This document shows, in pieces, positions 54,396 through 63,354 of a stretch of 64,000 nt of DNA; position 1 is the stretch's first letter; every line of letters begins with the position of its first letter. The translations under genes and the position numbers were made by a program. The notes beneath the pieces are model-generated. The model was not told the origin of the DNA. It was given only the letters and a program-made list of their open reading frames with translations, and made no database searches. Source of the DNA: Myxococcus stipitatus (GTDB lineage: Bacteria > Myxococcota > Myxococcia > Myxococcales > Myxococcaceae); NCBI RefSeq assembly GCF_021412625.1, contig NZ_JAKCFI010000002.1, positions 868,001 through 932,000 on the forward strand, read 5' to 3'.

Positions 54396-56182
54396 GGGCG
54401 CCGGACGAGCTCGGGGGATTGGCGCGGTGGATGGTGAGTCCCGTGCCTCCGGCCAGCGGCGTGGGCCTCACCCTGGCCTTGCTGCACGGGTTGCTCACGG
54501 ACGCGATTCCCGCGGGCTCCTGGTGGGTGTTCCTGGGGCTGGTCGCCGCGGTGACGGTGCTGTCGCAGGCCCTGGTCCAGTGGCACGCGCGACGCTCGCT
54601 CGCGACGTTGTACGCGCTGGGGGACGGGGTGCTGCCCGCCACGGCGGAGCACCTGCGGGCGGCGCTGCTGGAGGCGCGAGCGTTCCCCGCGCGGTGCTTC
54701 TCCTTCGCGCTGCAGAGCTGGGGGGGCGGGGCGCTGGCGGTGGCGTTCGTGTTCATCCCCTGGCGGGACGCGTCCCTGGGGCTGGGCTTGCGCATCCTGC
54801 TGGTGGGCGCGTCGCTCGGGCCGCTGACGGCGCTGCTCATCTACCTGCTGGTGGTCCGCCGGTGCCGGGTCGCGGTGGCGGTCATCGCGGCGCGCGGGCT
54901 GTCGCCGCTGGAGGTGGTGGCCACGGCGCCGCCCCGGCGCATGCACATCCGCAGGCACCTGGTGCTCTTCACCGCCATCGCGGTGCTCAGCCCGTCGCTG
55001 TTCATCCTCGACGCCACCGTCTCCCGGACGCTGCGGGCCATGGACGAGGTGGTGGCGGCCCGCTCGCCCCGGGACCAGGACGCGGCGCTGCGGCGCGCGG
55101 ACGAGGGGCAGGGGCTGGCCGTGGCGGGGCTCATCGCCGTGCTGGTGTTGCTCACCGCGCACCTGGGGGGCACCGTCATCGCGGCCCCCTTGCGCGCCAT
55201 CACCGAGGACGCCACCCGCATCGCCCAGGGCGACCTGCGCCCGCCGCGCGTCATCCCCGCCGAGGACGAGGTGTGGGCGACGTCCGCCGCGTTCGCGCAG
55301 ATGCAGGCGCAGCTGGGCCAGGCCCTCACGCAGCTGCGGCGCGCGGGGTTGCAGATCTCCACCACCACGGAGCAGCTGGTGGCCACCTCCGGCGAGCAGG
55401 AGGCCGGCGCGGACGAGCAGGCCAGCTCGCTCAACGTGACGAGCGCGACGACGGAGGAGCTGGCGCGCTCGGCGCAGCAGATCGCCGGCAATGCGGAGTC
55501 CGTGTCCGCCATCGCCGAGTCCACCTTCGCCGCGGCCCAGTCGGGCCAGCGGGGCGCCACGGCCTTCCTGGGCGCCATGCAGCGCATGAAGGAGGAGAAC
55601 GAGGCCATCGCCGACGCGGTGGTGCGGCTCAACAAGCGCGTCCAGCAGATTGGCAAGGTGGTGGAGTTCATCAACGAGATCGCCGACAAGTCCGACCTGC
55701 TGGCGCTCAACGCGGAGCTGGAGGGGACGAAGGCGGGCGAGGTGGGGCGGGGCTTCTCGTTGGTGGCCGCGGAGATGCGGCGGCTGGCGGAGAACGTCAT
55801 CCGCTCCACCAAGGCCATCGAGCAGCTCATCGACGAGATTCGCGACGCCACGCACGCGGCGGTGATGGCGACGGAGGCGGGGCTCAAGGCGATGGAGTCC
55901 GGGACGGTGCTGGCGGCGGAGGTGGACGAGAGCCTGAGCCTCATCCTGGAGCTGGCGCGGCAGACGTCGCACGCGGTGCGCAGCATCTCCCTGGCCACGC
56001 AGCAGCAGCAGACGGGCACCGACCAGCTCGCCGCGGCCATGGGCGACATCCTGCGCGTCACCGAGCAGAACTCGGCGGCGACCAAGCAGATGGCGGTGGC
56101 CAACGCGGACCTGTCCACCCTGGCCAGGGACTTGAAGCGCGCGGTGGAGCGCTTCCATGTCGTGTCGGGAGAGGAGGCGTGA
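54392..56182 (+). CDS. mcp3A: Methyl-accepting chemotaxis protein Mcp3A-like
   Basis: 596 aa. Six hydrophobic segments in the first ~265 residues with only short loops (no sizeable periplasmic ligand domain), then HAMP (~265-315) and an MCP signalling coiled coil. The tip reads LLALNAELEGTKAGEVGRGFSLVAAEMRRLAENV, a variant of the classical LALNAxxEAARAGExGRGFAVVA hairpin. No C-terminal NWETF-like pentapeptide. It probably senses membrane or envelope state directly or through partner proteins such as CrdB. It overlaps crdC by 4 bp. Confidence 0.9.
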   Translation: MRAPDELGGLARWMVSPVPPASGVGLTLALLHGLLTDAIPAGSWWVFLGLVAAVTVLSQALVQWHARRSLATLYALGDGVLPATAEHLRAALLEARAFPARCFSFALQSWGGGALAVAFVFIPWRDASLGLGLRILLVGASLGPLTALLIYLLVVRRCRVAVAVIAARGLSPLEVVATAPPRRMHIRRHLVLFTAIAVLSPSLFILDATVSRTLRAMDEVVAARSPRDQDAALRRADEGQGLAVAGLIAVLVLLTAHLGGTVIAAPLRAITEDATRIAQGDLRPPRVIPAEDEVWATSAAFAQMQAQLGQALTQLRRAGLQISTTTEQLVATSGEQEAGADEQASSLNVTSATTEELARSAQQIAGNAESVSAIAESTFAAAQSGQRGATAFLGAMQRMKEENEAIADAVVRLNKRVQQIGKVVEFINEIADKSDLLALNAELEGTKAGEVGRGFSLVAAEMRRLAENVIRSTKAIEQLIDEIRDATHAAVMATEAGLKAMESGTVLAAEVDESLSLILELARQTSHAVRSISLATQQQQTGTDQLAAAMGDILRVTEQNSAATKQMAVANADLSTLARDLKRAVERFHVVSGEEA

Positions 56183-56186
56183 GGCG

Positions 56187-58004
56187 GTGAGCGCGCGCAA
56201 TGGCCCCAGGCGGGCCTCCTTCAGTCGTCACCTGATGTTGCCGGTGCCCCTGGCGAACCTGGTGGGCGCGGCGCTGGGGCTGCACTACGCGCGGCTCACG
56301 CTGGCGGAGGCCCTGTCGGTGGAGGCGCGGATGCGGGTGCTCCTCCAGACGGGGGGCGTCGTGTGCGCGCTGGCCATGGTGGTGGGCGCGGCGGCGGGGC
56401 TGTCCCGGCTGCGCACGCTGCGCGGGCTGGAGCGCGGCGACGCGCGACCCACGCCGGAGGTCCTGAAGGCCGCGGTGACGGAGGTGACGCGGGCCCCGGA
56501 CGAGGCCTTCCTCGGTTCGCTGGGGCTGTGGCTGCTGACGACGTTGTCGCTGGGCGCGGCGATGTGGGGTGGCGCCGTCCAGGACATGGCGGTCGCCCGG
56601 CGCATCGCGGGGCTGGGGCTCCTGTTCGGCCCGCTCACGGCGCTGCTGGTCCACTGCCTCGTCATCCTGCGCTCGCGCAAGGTGGTGCTGTGGCTGGCGG
56701 AGCTGGGGATGACGCACGCGCAGCTCATCGCGGCCATGCCTCGGCGCGCGGAGATTCGCGCGAGGCTGGTGGCGTTCGCGTTCATCTCCGTGCTGACGCC
56801 GGCGGTGCTGTCCACGCAGCTGTCGTCGGCCCTGGCGGACAAGGCGCTGTCGCAGCTGGTGTCGCGGGGGATTCCGAGCCAGGAGCTGGCGGCCACCCTG
56901 CGCCTGGAGGCGCTGGTGTCGGGCGGGCCGCTGGTGCTGCTCGTCTTCGCGCTGTCGCTGACCACCGCGTACCTGGGCGGCACCCTCCTGGGGCGGCCCC
57001 TGCGCGAGTTGTCCAGCGAGGCGCGGCGCATCGCGGAGGGCGACCTGGCCAGCCTGCGCGTGGTGCCGGCGGAGGACGAAATCTGGGACGTGTCCGCGGC
57101 CTTCACCACCATGCGCGCGCACCTGGCGGACGTGATGGCGCAGCTGCAGCGCGCCGGCGCGCAGATCTCCGCCACCACCGAGGAGATCCTCACCACCTCC
57201 GGGCGCTACGAGGCGGGGGCGGCGGAGCAGGCCAGCTCGCTGGACCAGACGAGCGCGACGACGGAGGAGCTGGCGCGCTCGGCGCGGCAGATCGCCGAGA
57301 ACGCGGGCTCGGTGGCGCAGATCGCCCAGCGCACGCTGGCCGCGGCCCAGCATGGCCAGCGTTCGGCGGAGTCGTTCCTGGGCTCCATGGAGCGCATGCG
57401 CCAGGACAACGGCGCCATCGCCTCCGCGGTGGTGCGGCTCAACAAGCGCGTGCAGCAGATTGGCAAGATCGTCGAGTTCATCAACGGCGTGGCGGACAAG
57501 TCCGACCTGCTGGCGCTCAACGCGGAGCTGGAGGGGACGAAGGCGGCGGAGGTGGGGCGGGGCTTCTCGCTGGTGGCCGCGGAGATGCGGCGGCTGGCGG
57601 AGAACGTGCTCGAGTCGACGAAGGAGATAGAGGGGCTCATCGAGGAGGTGCGCGAGGCCTCCGCCGCCGCCGTCTCCGCGACGGAAGGCGGCGTGCGCGC
57701 GGTGGAGACGGGCACCACGCTGGCGCAGCAGGTGTCGGACTCGCTGAGGCAGATCACCAGGCTGGCGGGCAGGACGTCGGATTCGGTGCGCAGCATCTCC
57801 CTGGCCACGCAGCAGCAGCAGACGGGCACCGACCAGCTCGCGGAGACGATGGCGGACATCCTCAAGATCACCCAGCAGAGCCTCAACTCCACCAAGCAGG
57901 TCAGCACCGCGAACACCGACCTGCTCGTGCTGGCCAGGGACCTGCGCGACGTGGTGGAGCGCTTCCAGATTGGTCAGGAGCCGCTGCGCGAGGAGGGCGG
58001 GTGA
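56187..58004 (+). CDS. mcp3B: Methyl-accepting chemotaxis protein Mcp3B-like
   Basis: 605 aa from GTG 56187 (GAGGAGG at 56171-56177). The topology matches its neighbour: several TM segments with short loops in the first ~280 residues, HAMP (RPLRELSSEARRIAEGDLASLRVVPAEDEIWD) and a signalling domain with the same variant tip LLALNAELEGTKAAEVGRGFSLVAAEMRRLAENV. Long stretches of the signalling domain are identical to mcp3A at DNA level. The stop overlaps the cheA3 GTG (GTGA). No pentapeptide tether. Confidence 0.9.
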   Translation: MSARNGPRRASFSRHLMLPVPLANLVGAALGLHYARLTLAEALSVEARMRVLLQTGGVVCALAMVVGAAAGLSRLRTLRGLERGDARPTPEVLKAAVTEVTRAPDEAFLGSLGLWLLTTLSLGAAMWGGAVQDMAVARRIAGLGLLFGPLTALLVHCLVILRSRKVVLWLAELGMTHAQLIAAMPRRAEIRARLVAFAFISVLTPAVLSTQLSSALADKALSQLVSRGIPSQELAATLRLEALVSGGPLVLLVFALSLTTAYLGGTLLGRPLRELSSEARRIAEGDLASLRVVPAEDEIWDVSAAFTTMRAHLADVMAQLQRAGAQISATTEEILTTSGRYEAGAAEQASSLDQTSATTEELARSARQIAENAGSVAQIAQRTLAAAQHGQRSAESFLGSMERMRQDNGAIASAVVRLNKRVQQIGKIVEFINGVADKSDLLALNAELEGTKAAEVGRGFSLVAAEMRRLAENVLESTKEIEGLIEEVREASAAAVSATEGGVRAVETGTTLAQQVSDSLRQITRLAGRTSDSVRSISLATQQQQTGTDQLAETMADILKITQQSLNSTKQVSTANTDLLVLARDLRDVVERFQIGQEPLREEGG

Positions 58005-60727
58005 ACCCGAGCGAGCGCCTCCTCAGGCAGTTCCGGGACCTGGTGACGGTGCGCCTGGAGCGCATCAACCGGGCGCTCATGGAGCTGGAGGTCGGCGCCA
58101 ACGTCGAGGCGGGGCGCGGCGCGCTGCGAGAGCTGCACGGGCTCAAGGGCGAGGCCCGGATGATGGGCTTCGACGACATCAACGCGCTCGTCCACGAGAT
58201 GGAGGAGCTCGTCCGCTGCACGGAGCCTCGGCGCTACGCCCTGTCCCCGGACTCGACCGACGCGCTGCTCAGCGCCGCGGACGCCGTGCTCGTCCTCTCC
58301 GCGGCCCCCCCCGCGCCGCGCTCCTCGCCCGAGGTGGGCCGGCTGGTGGGCTGGCTCCAGGTGTGCATCCGCGCGGAGGCAGGCGAGGCCCTGGCGCCGC
58401 CAGGCGGCGACGCGGCCCAGGTCTCCATGCAGGAAGCGGCCCGCGCCATCGCCTCGGCGCGGGTGGTCGAAACCGCGGCCGCCCCGGATGGGCGTCCTCC
58501 CGAACCGCCGGGGGCTCGCGCGGAGGCGGCCCCGGGCCCGTCGCAGGCCTCGGCGGTCGGGTCGGGCGCGGACACGCGCTCGCTCTGGACCGCCCCGACG
58601 GGCATGGATCGGGACGCGGGCCAGGTGGGACCGGGCGCCCGGTCCACCAGCCATGCCACGGGGGCGGGCGGCGTGGTCGCGTCGGGGCCCTCCTCGGCCG
58701 TGGGGGCCCACGCCGTTCCGGGAGCGCCGCGGAGCGGCTCCGCGCTCGTTGTGTCCGCGCGCGGCGGCGTCACGGGCGGCTCCCGAGAGGGCGCTGAAGG
58801 GCGCGGAGAGCCGTCCTCCGTGGGACGAGGGACGCTGGCGCCGACCCCGGCCTCCCGGGGCTGGCCGTCCGCGCCACGCCCCGAGACGGGCGCCTCGGGC
58901 GCGGGGAGCCGAGGGCAGGGGGCCCCTACCGCCGCTGCCTCCGTGGAGGGCGCGTCGACGACGGGAGAGGCGAGGGCGCCGGGAGACATGGGCCGGGCGG
59001 CGGCTGGCGGGACGACGGTGTCCCGGCAGCCGGAGTCGCGCATGGACACGGCGGTGCGCATCGGCGTGGCCAGCCTGGACCTGCTGACCAGCGCGGTGAC
59101 CAACCTGGCCCAGGTGGCGCGGCGGCGGGAGCGGGCCAACGCGCGGCGCCTCGCGCTGGCGCGGGAGCTGGGGCAGCTGGCGCGGGAGGCGGAGGACCTG
59201 GGGCCCGCGGCCGCGTCGCTGGTGGCGCGGCTCGGCACGGCCAAGGAGCTGGCCGCCGCCCTGCATCGCGAGTCGAAGCTCTTGTCCAACGAGGAGCTGC
59301 GCGACCTGGGCATGGTGATGGAGGAGGTGCAGGGGCTGCGCATGCTCCCCCTGTCGGTCCTCTTCGAACCCTATCCGCGCATGGTGAGGGACCTGTCGCG
59401 CACGCTCGGCAAGGAGGTGGAGCTGGTCATCGACGGCGAGGACACCCGCGCCGACCGCGCCGTGGTGGAGGCCCTGCGCGAGCCGCTCATGCACCTGGTG
59501 CGCAACGCGCTCGACCACGGCCTGGAGACGCGGGTGGACCGCGTGAGCTCCGGCAAGCACCCCCGGGGCTGCCTCACGCTGCGCGCCGCCCGCGAGGGCA
59601 GCCGCATCATCCTGCGCGTCGAGGACGACGGCATGGGGCTGGACCCCGCGCAGCTGCGGCGCATCGCCGTGCGCAAGGGCTTCCTGGACGAGAGCGCGGC
59701 CAATGCCTTGTCGGACGCCGCGTCCCGGGAGCTCATCTTCCTGCCTGGGTTCACCTCCCGCGAGGTGGCGACGGACCTGTCCGGTCGGGGCGTGGGGCTG
59801 GACGCCGTGCGCGCCTCCCTCCAGGGACTGGGGGGCGACGTCGGGGTCGAGTCCGCGCCGGGCTGGGGCACCATCTTCGAGTTGCGGGCCCCCGTCTCCC
59901 TGACGGTGGCGCCCCTGCTCTTCATCCAGGTGGGCACGGAGACGCTCGCCCTGAGCGCGACCCACGTCTCCCGGGCGCTCAAGGTGGAGCCCCTGCACCT
60001 GTGCGAGGTGGCCGGGCGCCCCGCGCTGCTCGTCGAGGGCCGGGTGCTGCCGCTCGCCTTCCTCGGGGCGCTGCTGGGGCTCGTCCCGGAGCGCCCGGTG
60101 GAGGAGGGGGAGCTGGTCCTGGTGGTCCGCAGCCAGGGCGGGGCCGCGGCGCTGGTGGTGGACCGCGTCCTGGAGGAGCGCGTCCAGGCCATCCTCCCCC
60201 TGCGGGGGCTCGTGGCGCGCTTCACCCACCTCACGGGCGCCACGTCCCTGGCGGATGGGCGTCTGGCCATGGTCCTGTCCGCCGCCTACCTCACCGCCAG
60301 CGCGCAGGGCACCAGCGCGGTGCGCCTGCCCCGGTCCGCCACCCCGGAGGCCGAGGCCCGGCGCCGCCGCGTCCTGGTGGTGGACGACTCACCGCTCACC
60401 CGGGAGCTCCTCTCCAACCTGCTGGAGGCGGTGGGGTACGACACCGTCATGGCCGCGGACGGCGCGGAGGCGCTGGACGTGCTGGACGCGGCCCCAGTGG
60501 ACCTGGTGGTGACGGACCTGGAGATGCCCGGGATGGATGGCCTGGAGCTGACCCGGACCCTCAAGGGGCACCCCGTCCGCTCCCGCCTGCCCGTCATCAT
60601 CCTCACCACCCGTGGTGGCGAGGAGGACCGGCGGCGTGGGCTGGCGGCGGGGGCGGACGGCTACATCACCAAGGGGGACCTGGTCCGCCAGGACCTGGTG
60701 GACGTGGTGGGCCGGCTGTTGGGTTGA
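58001..60727 (+). CDS. cheA3: Hybrid CheA histidine kinase with C-terminal receiver
   Basis: 908 aa. HPt domain with H46 in [14 protein letters not shown], then a ~200-residue disordered Ala/Gly/Pro/Ser linker (~150-340) in place of a normal P2 domain. A helical P3-like region (~345-450) and the ATP-binding P4 domain follow ([42 protein letters not shown]), then a CheW-like P5 (~625-765) and a CheY-type receiver (~785-908) with phospho-acceptor Asp in [16 protein letters not shown] and K in YITKGD. The absence of a P2 docking domain and the attached receiver fit a CheA that does not use a free CheY; CrdA regulation is the known output in M. xanthus. Confidence 0.93.
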   Translation: MNPSERLLRQFRDLVTVRLERINRALMELEVGANVEAGRGALRELHGLKGEARMMGFDDINALVHEMEELVRCTEPRRYALSPDSTDALLSAADAVLVLSAAPPAPRSSPEVGRLVGWLQVCIRAEAGEALAPPGGDAAQVSMQEAARAIASARVVETAAAPDGRPPEPPGARAEAAPGPSQASAVGSGADTRSLWTAPTGMDRDAGQVGPGARSTSHATGAGGVVASGPSSAVGAHAVPGAPRSGSALVVSARGGVTGGSREGAEGRGEPSSVGRGTLAPTPASRGWPSAPRPETGASGAGSRGQGAPTAAASVEGASTTGEARAPGDMGRAAAGGTTVSRQPESRMDTAVRIGVASLDLLTSAVTNLAQVARRRERANARRLALARELGQLAREAEDLGPAAASLVARLGTAKELAAALHRESKLLSNEELRDLGMVMEEVQGLRMLPLSVLFEPYPRMVRDLSRTLGKEVELVIDGEDTRADRAVVEALREPLMHLVRNALDHGLETRVDRVSSGKHPRGCLTLRAAREGSRIILRVEDDGMGLDPAQLRRIAVRKGFLDESAANALSDAASRELIFLPGFTSREVATDLSGRGVGLDAVRASLQGLGGDVGVESAPGWGTIFELRAPVSLTVAPLLFIQVGTETLALSATHVSRALKVEPLHLCEVAGRPALLVEGRVLPLAFLGALLGLVPERPVEEGELVLVVRSQGGAAALVVDRVLEERVQAILPLRGLVARFTHLTGATSLADGRLAMVLSAAYLTASAQGTSAVRLPRSATPEAEARRRRVLVVDDSPLTRELLSNLLEAVGYDTVMAADGAEALDVLDAAPVDLVVTDLEMPGMDGLELTRTLKGHPVRSRLPVIILTTRGGEEDRRRGLAAGADGYITKGDLVRQDLVDVVGRLLG

Positions 60728-60772
60728 GCCGATTCACGTCAAACCCCTGTCGGGCCGGGTCCCCGCATTGGC

Positions 60773-60778
60773 TATACT
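60773..60778 (+). promoter_or_regulatory. Internal promoter candidate before cheB3
   Basis: TATACT at 60773-60778 lies 31 bases before the cheB3 ATG in the 82-bp gap after cheA3. No good -35 was seen. It could allow cheB3-cheR3 to be made apart from the rest of the operon. Confidence 0.4.
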
Positions 60779-60809
60779 CCGCACCTCGCGTACGGGGTAT
60801 GGACAGGGC

Positions 60810-61865
60810 ATGGGCAAGAAAGTGTCGGTGCTGGTGGTCGATGACTCACTCATCTGCCGACAGCTCATCTGCGAGGCGCTGAGCAAGGACCCGGACATCG
60901 AGGTCGTGGGGACGTGCGCGGACGGCAAGCAGGCCGTGGAGATGACGAAGGAGCTTCGCCCGCACGTCATCACGATGGACGTGGACATGCCCGTGATGGA
61001 TGGGCTCACGGCCACCGAGCACATCATGGCGGAGTGTCCCACCCCCATCCTGGTGCTGACGGCGGACCCGCGCTCCCAGGCGCCGGAGCTGACGTACCGG
61101 GCGCTGGAGCTGGGGGCGCTCGCGCTGCAGATCAAACCCTCCATCGACGCCGGCCCCGAGGCCTGGAACCTGGTGCGGGAGATCCGGCTGCTGTCGTCCG
61201 TGCGGGTCATCCGCCACCTGCGCCGGCCGCAGAAGGGCCTCACCCCGCCGCGCGTGGCGACGTCCGTGCTGCCCGCGGTGTCCATGGGCGTGGTGGTGGT
61301 GGCCGCCAGCACCGGGGGCCCCCAGGTGCTGTACCGGATGCTGTCCGAGCTGCCGCCGGACTTCCCAGCCCCCATCGTCATCGTCCAGCACATCAACGCG
61401 GCCTTCGCGGAGTCGCTGGCCGGGTGGTTGGGCAATGCCAGCCGGTTGAAGGTCCGCCTGGCCCAGGACGGCGAGCCGTTGATGCCGGGCCACGTGCTCA
61501 TCGCCCCGCCAGGGCAGCACACCGTCATCCCCTTCCGGGGGCGCGTGGCGCTCAAGTCGGGCGTGGAGCGGGACGGCCACATGCCGTCGGGCACGACGCT
61601 GCTGGAGAGCGCGGCGCGCACGTATGGCCGGCGCGCGGTGGGCCTGGTGCTCACGGGCATGGGCGCGGATGGCGCGGACGGCCTGCTGGCCATCCGTCAG
61701 GCCGGAGGGCTGACGCTGGCGCAGAACGAGGAGTCCTGCGTGGTGTTCGGGATGCCGGGCGCCGCGGTGGAGCGCAAGGCGGTGGACCACCTCATCCACG
61801 GAGACGAGGTCGCGGCCGCGCTGGCGCGACTGGCCCGGGGTGAGTCCCTCGCGGTGGGGCGGTGA
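60810..61865 (+). CDS. cheB3: CheB protein-glutamate methylesterase
   Basis: 351 aa. Receiver domain with D57 in [12 protein letters not shown] and K in LQIKPS, a linker (~130-155), then the CheB methylesterase domain with the catalytic triad AASTGGP (Ser), IVQHI (His) and TGMGADG (Asp). It removes methyl groups from the MCPs and, in M. xanthus Che3, is proposed to be controlled by CrdC. The first gene after an 82-bp gap in the operon. Full-length and intact. Confidence 0.94.
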   Translation: MGKKVSVLVVDDSLICRQLICEALSKDPDIEVVGTCADGKQAVEMTKELRPHVITMDVDMPVMDGLTATEHIMAECPTPILVLTADPRSQAPELTYRALELGALALQIKPSIDAGPEAWNLVREIRLLSSVRVIRHLRRPQKGLTPPRVATSVLPAVSMGVVVVAASTGGPQVLYRMLSELPPDFPAPIVIVQHINAAFAESLAGWLGNASRLKVRLAQDGEPLMPGHVLIAPPGQHTVIPFRGRVALKSGVERDGHMPSGTTLLESAARTYGRRAVGLVLTGMGADGADGLLAIRQAGGLTLAQNEESCVVFGMPGAAVERKAVDHLIHGDEVAAALARLARGESLAVGR

Positions 61866-61872
61866 ACCCACC

Positions 61873-63270
61873 GTGCGTGGCCCGGGCGCCCCATGGGGCT
61901 ACGTGCGGGCCTTCCTCACCTCGCGTACGGGCATGGCGCTCAGCGGCCCGCAGCTGCGACGGCTGGATGATCGGCTGACGGAGCGCTGTCGTGGGCTCAC
62001 GCCCCACCAGTACCTGGCCCTGCTGCGCTCGCCCTCGGGGGCCGCGGAGCTGGAGGCCCTCATCTCCGCGGTGGTGGTCAACAAGACGGACCTGTTCCGG
62101 GACGAGGTGCAGCTGACGGCCTTCCGGGAGCACGTGCTCGCGCCGCTGATCGACCGGGTGGGGCGACCGCTGCGCGTGTGGAGCGCGGGGTGCTCCACCG
62201 GGGAGGAGGTGGCCTCGCTGCTGGTGCTGCTGGCGGAGGCGGGCGCGGACCCGGCGAGCACGGTGCTGGGGACGGACATCTCCGAGGCGGCGTTGCGCAA
62301 GGCGCGCGCCCTGTCCTTCGCGCCCGACCACGTGCGCCGCGTGCCCGCCGGACTGCGCGAACGCTACTTCGTGCCCCTGGGCCCGCGGCTGACGCTGGTG
62401 CCGCCGCTGCGCGCGCGCGCCAGCTTCCAGGTGCACAACCTGATGGACACGCCCTATCCCCTGGCGACGGGCGCGGAGGGCTTCGACGTCATCTTCTGCC
62501 GCAACGTGCTCATCTACTTCACCCAGGAGGCCTTCCAGCGGACGGTGGCGTCGCTGGCGGAGCGCCTCGTGCCGGGGGGATTGCTGGTGCTGTCCGCGTC
62601 GGAGCCGCTGCTCCAGGTCCCTGCGGGCCTGCGCATCGTCCGCACGGAGACGGCGTTCTTCTACCAGCGCGTGGACGAGCCCCAAGCGCCGGAGGCGGGC
62701 CTGACGGCGGGGGAGGTGCGAGCGCCGCCCGCGCGGCAGTCCGGCCGTTTCGCCTCCGTGGGAGGGCCAGTCCAGGAGCCCCCCGTCTCGCCGTCGTCCA
62801 CCGCGCGTGACTCCGGTCGGTTCTCCCCCGTGGGCGTGCCCGGCGTGGGGGCCCCGGGAAACGACGAGACGGGCACGCACGGCCTGGAGCGCTTCGAGGT
62901 GGAGGCGTCACCGGCCGACGCGAGGACGTCCTCCGACGCGGCCGCGTCGCCCGCCTTCGCGGAGGCGGACCTGCTGTTCGCCTGCGTCCTGGACGGCGCG
63001 GCCTCCGGGGCGTCGGACGAGGTGGCGGAGCGGGACCTCCGGCGCTGCCTGGCGTTGGACCCGGACCACGCCGCCGCGCGCTACCTGCTCGGGCTCCTGC
63101 TGGAGCAGTGCCGCCGCCCCTTCGAGGCCGTCGTCGAGTACCGCCGGGGCCTCCAGTCCCTGGAGGCGGGGCGCTCCCGCCCGGTGCCCTTCTTCCTCAA
63201 CCCGGTCCGCCTCCGGGTGGCCTGCGCCCATGCCGCCGGGCGCCTGGACGCCCTGGGGGGCACGCGCTGA
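61873..63270 (+). CDS. cheR3: CheR methyltransferase with C-terminal TPR-like region
   Basis: 465 aa from GTG 61873. CheR N-terminal helices (LSGPQLRRLDDRLTERCRGLTPHQYLALL), SAM-binding motif WSAGCSTGEEVASL, LGTDISEAALRKARAL, NVLIYF and a C-terminal FFYQRV; beyond about residue 265 a Ser/Pro linker leads to a helical/TPR-like pair (ERDLRRCLALDPDHAAARYLLGLLLEQCRRPFEAVVEYRRGL). No MCP carries a pentapeptide, so the TPR may serve to recruit CheR to the array. The frame is open back to 61840 (overlapping cheB3), so the start could lie there. Confidence 0.92.
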   Translation: MRGPGAPWGYVRAFLTSRTGMALSGPQLRRLDDRLTERCRGLTPHQYLALLRSPSGAAELEALISAVVVNKTDLFRDEVQLTAFREHVLAPLIDRVGRPLRVWSAGCSTGEEVASLLVLLAEAGADPASTVLGTDISEAALRKARALSFAPDHVRRVPAGLRERYFVPLGPRLTLVPPLRARASFQVHNLMDTPYPLATGAEGFDVIFCRNVLIYFTQEAFQRTVASLAERLVPGGLLVLSASEPLLQVPAGLRIVRTETAFFYQRVDEPQAPEAGLTAGEVRAPPARQSGRFASVGGPVQEPPVSPSSTARDSGRFSPVGVPGVGAPGNDETGTHGLERFEVEASPADARTSSDAAASPAFAEADLLFACVLDGAASGASDEVAERDLRRCLALDPDHAAARYLLGLLLEQCRRPFEAVVEYRRGLQSLEAGRSRPVPFFLNPVRLRVACAHAAGRLDALGGTR

Positions 63271-63339
63271 GGCGGGGCAGGCGGGCGGCCGGCGCCACCA
63301 GACGCGCGAGAAGTCCGGACGCGGCGGCCGGATTGGCCT

Positions 63340-63345
63340 TAAGAT
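63340..63345 (+). promoter_or_regulatory. -10-like TAAGAT 9 nt before the cpoB-like start (leaderless candidate)
   Basis: TAAGAT is followed by GCCCGCCCC and ATG at 63355. No Shine-Dalgarno, so it is similar to other cases in this window. Confidence 0.38.
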
Positions 63346-63354
63346 GCCCGCCCC

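Noticed and set aside
57974..60229. 751-codon minus-strand frame opposite cheA3
   Set aside because: Antisense to recognised HPt, kinase and CheW-like domains; no homology features.
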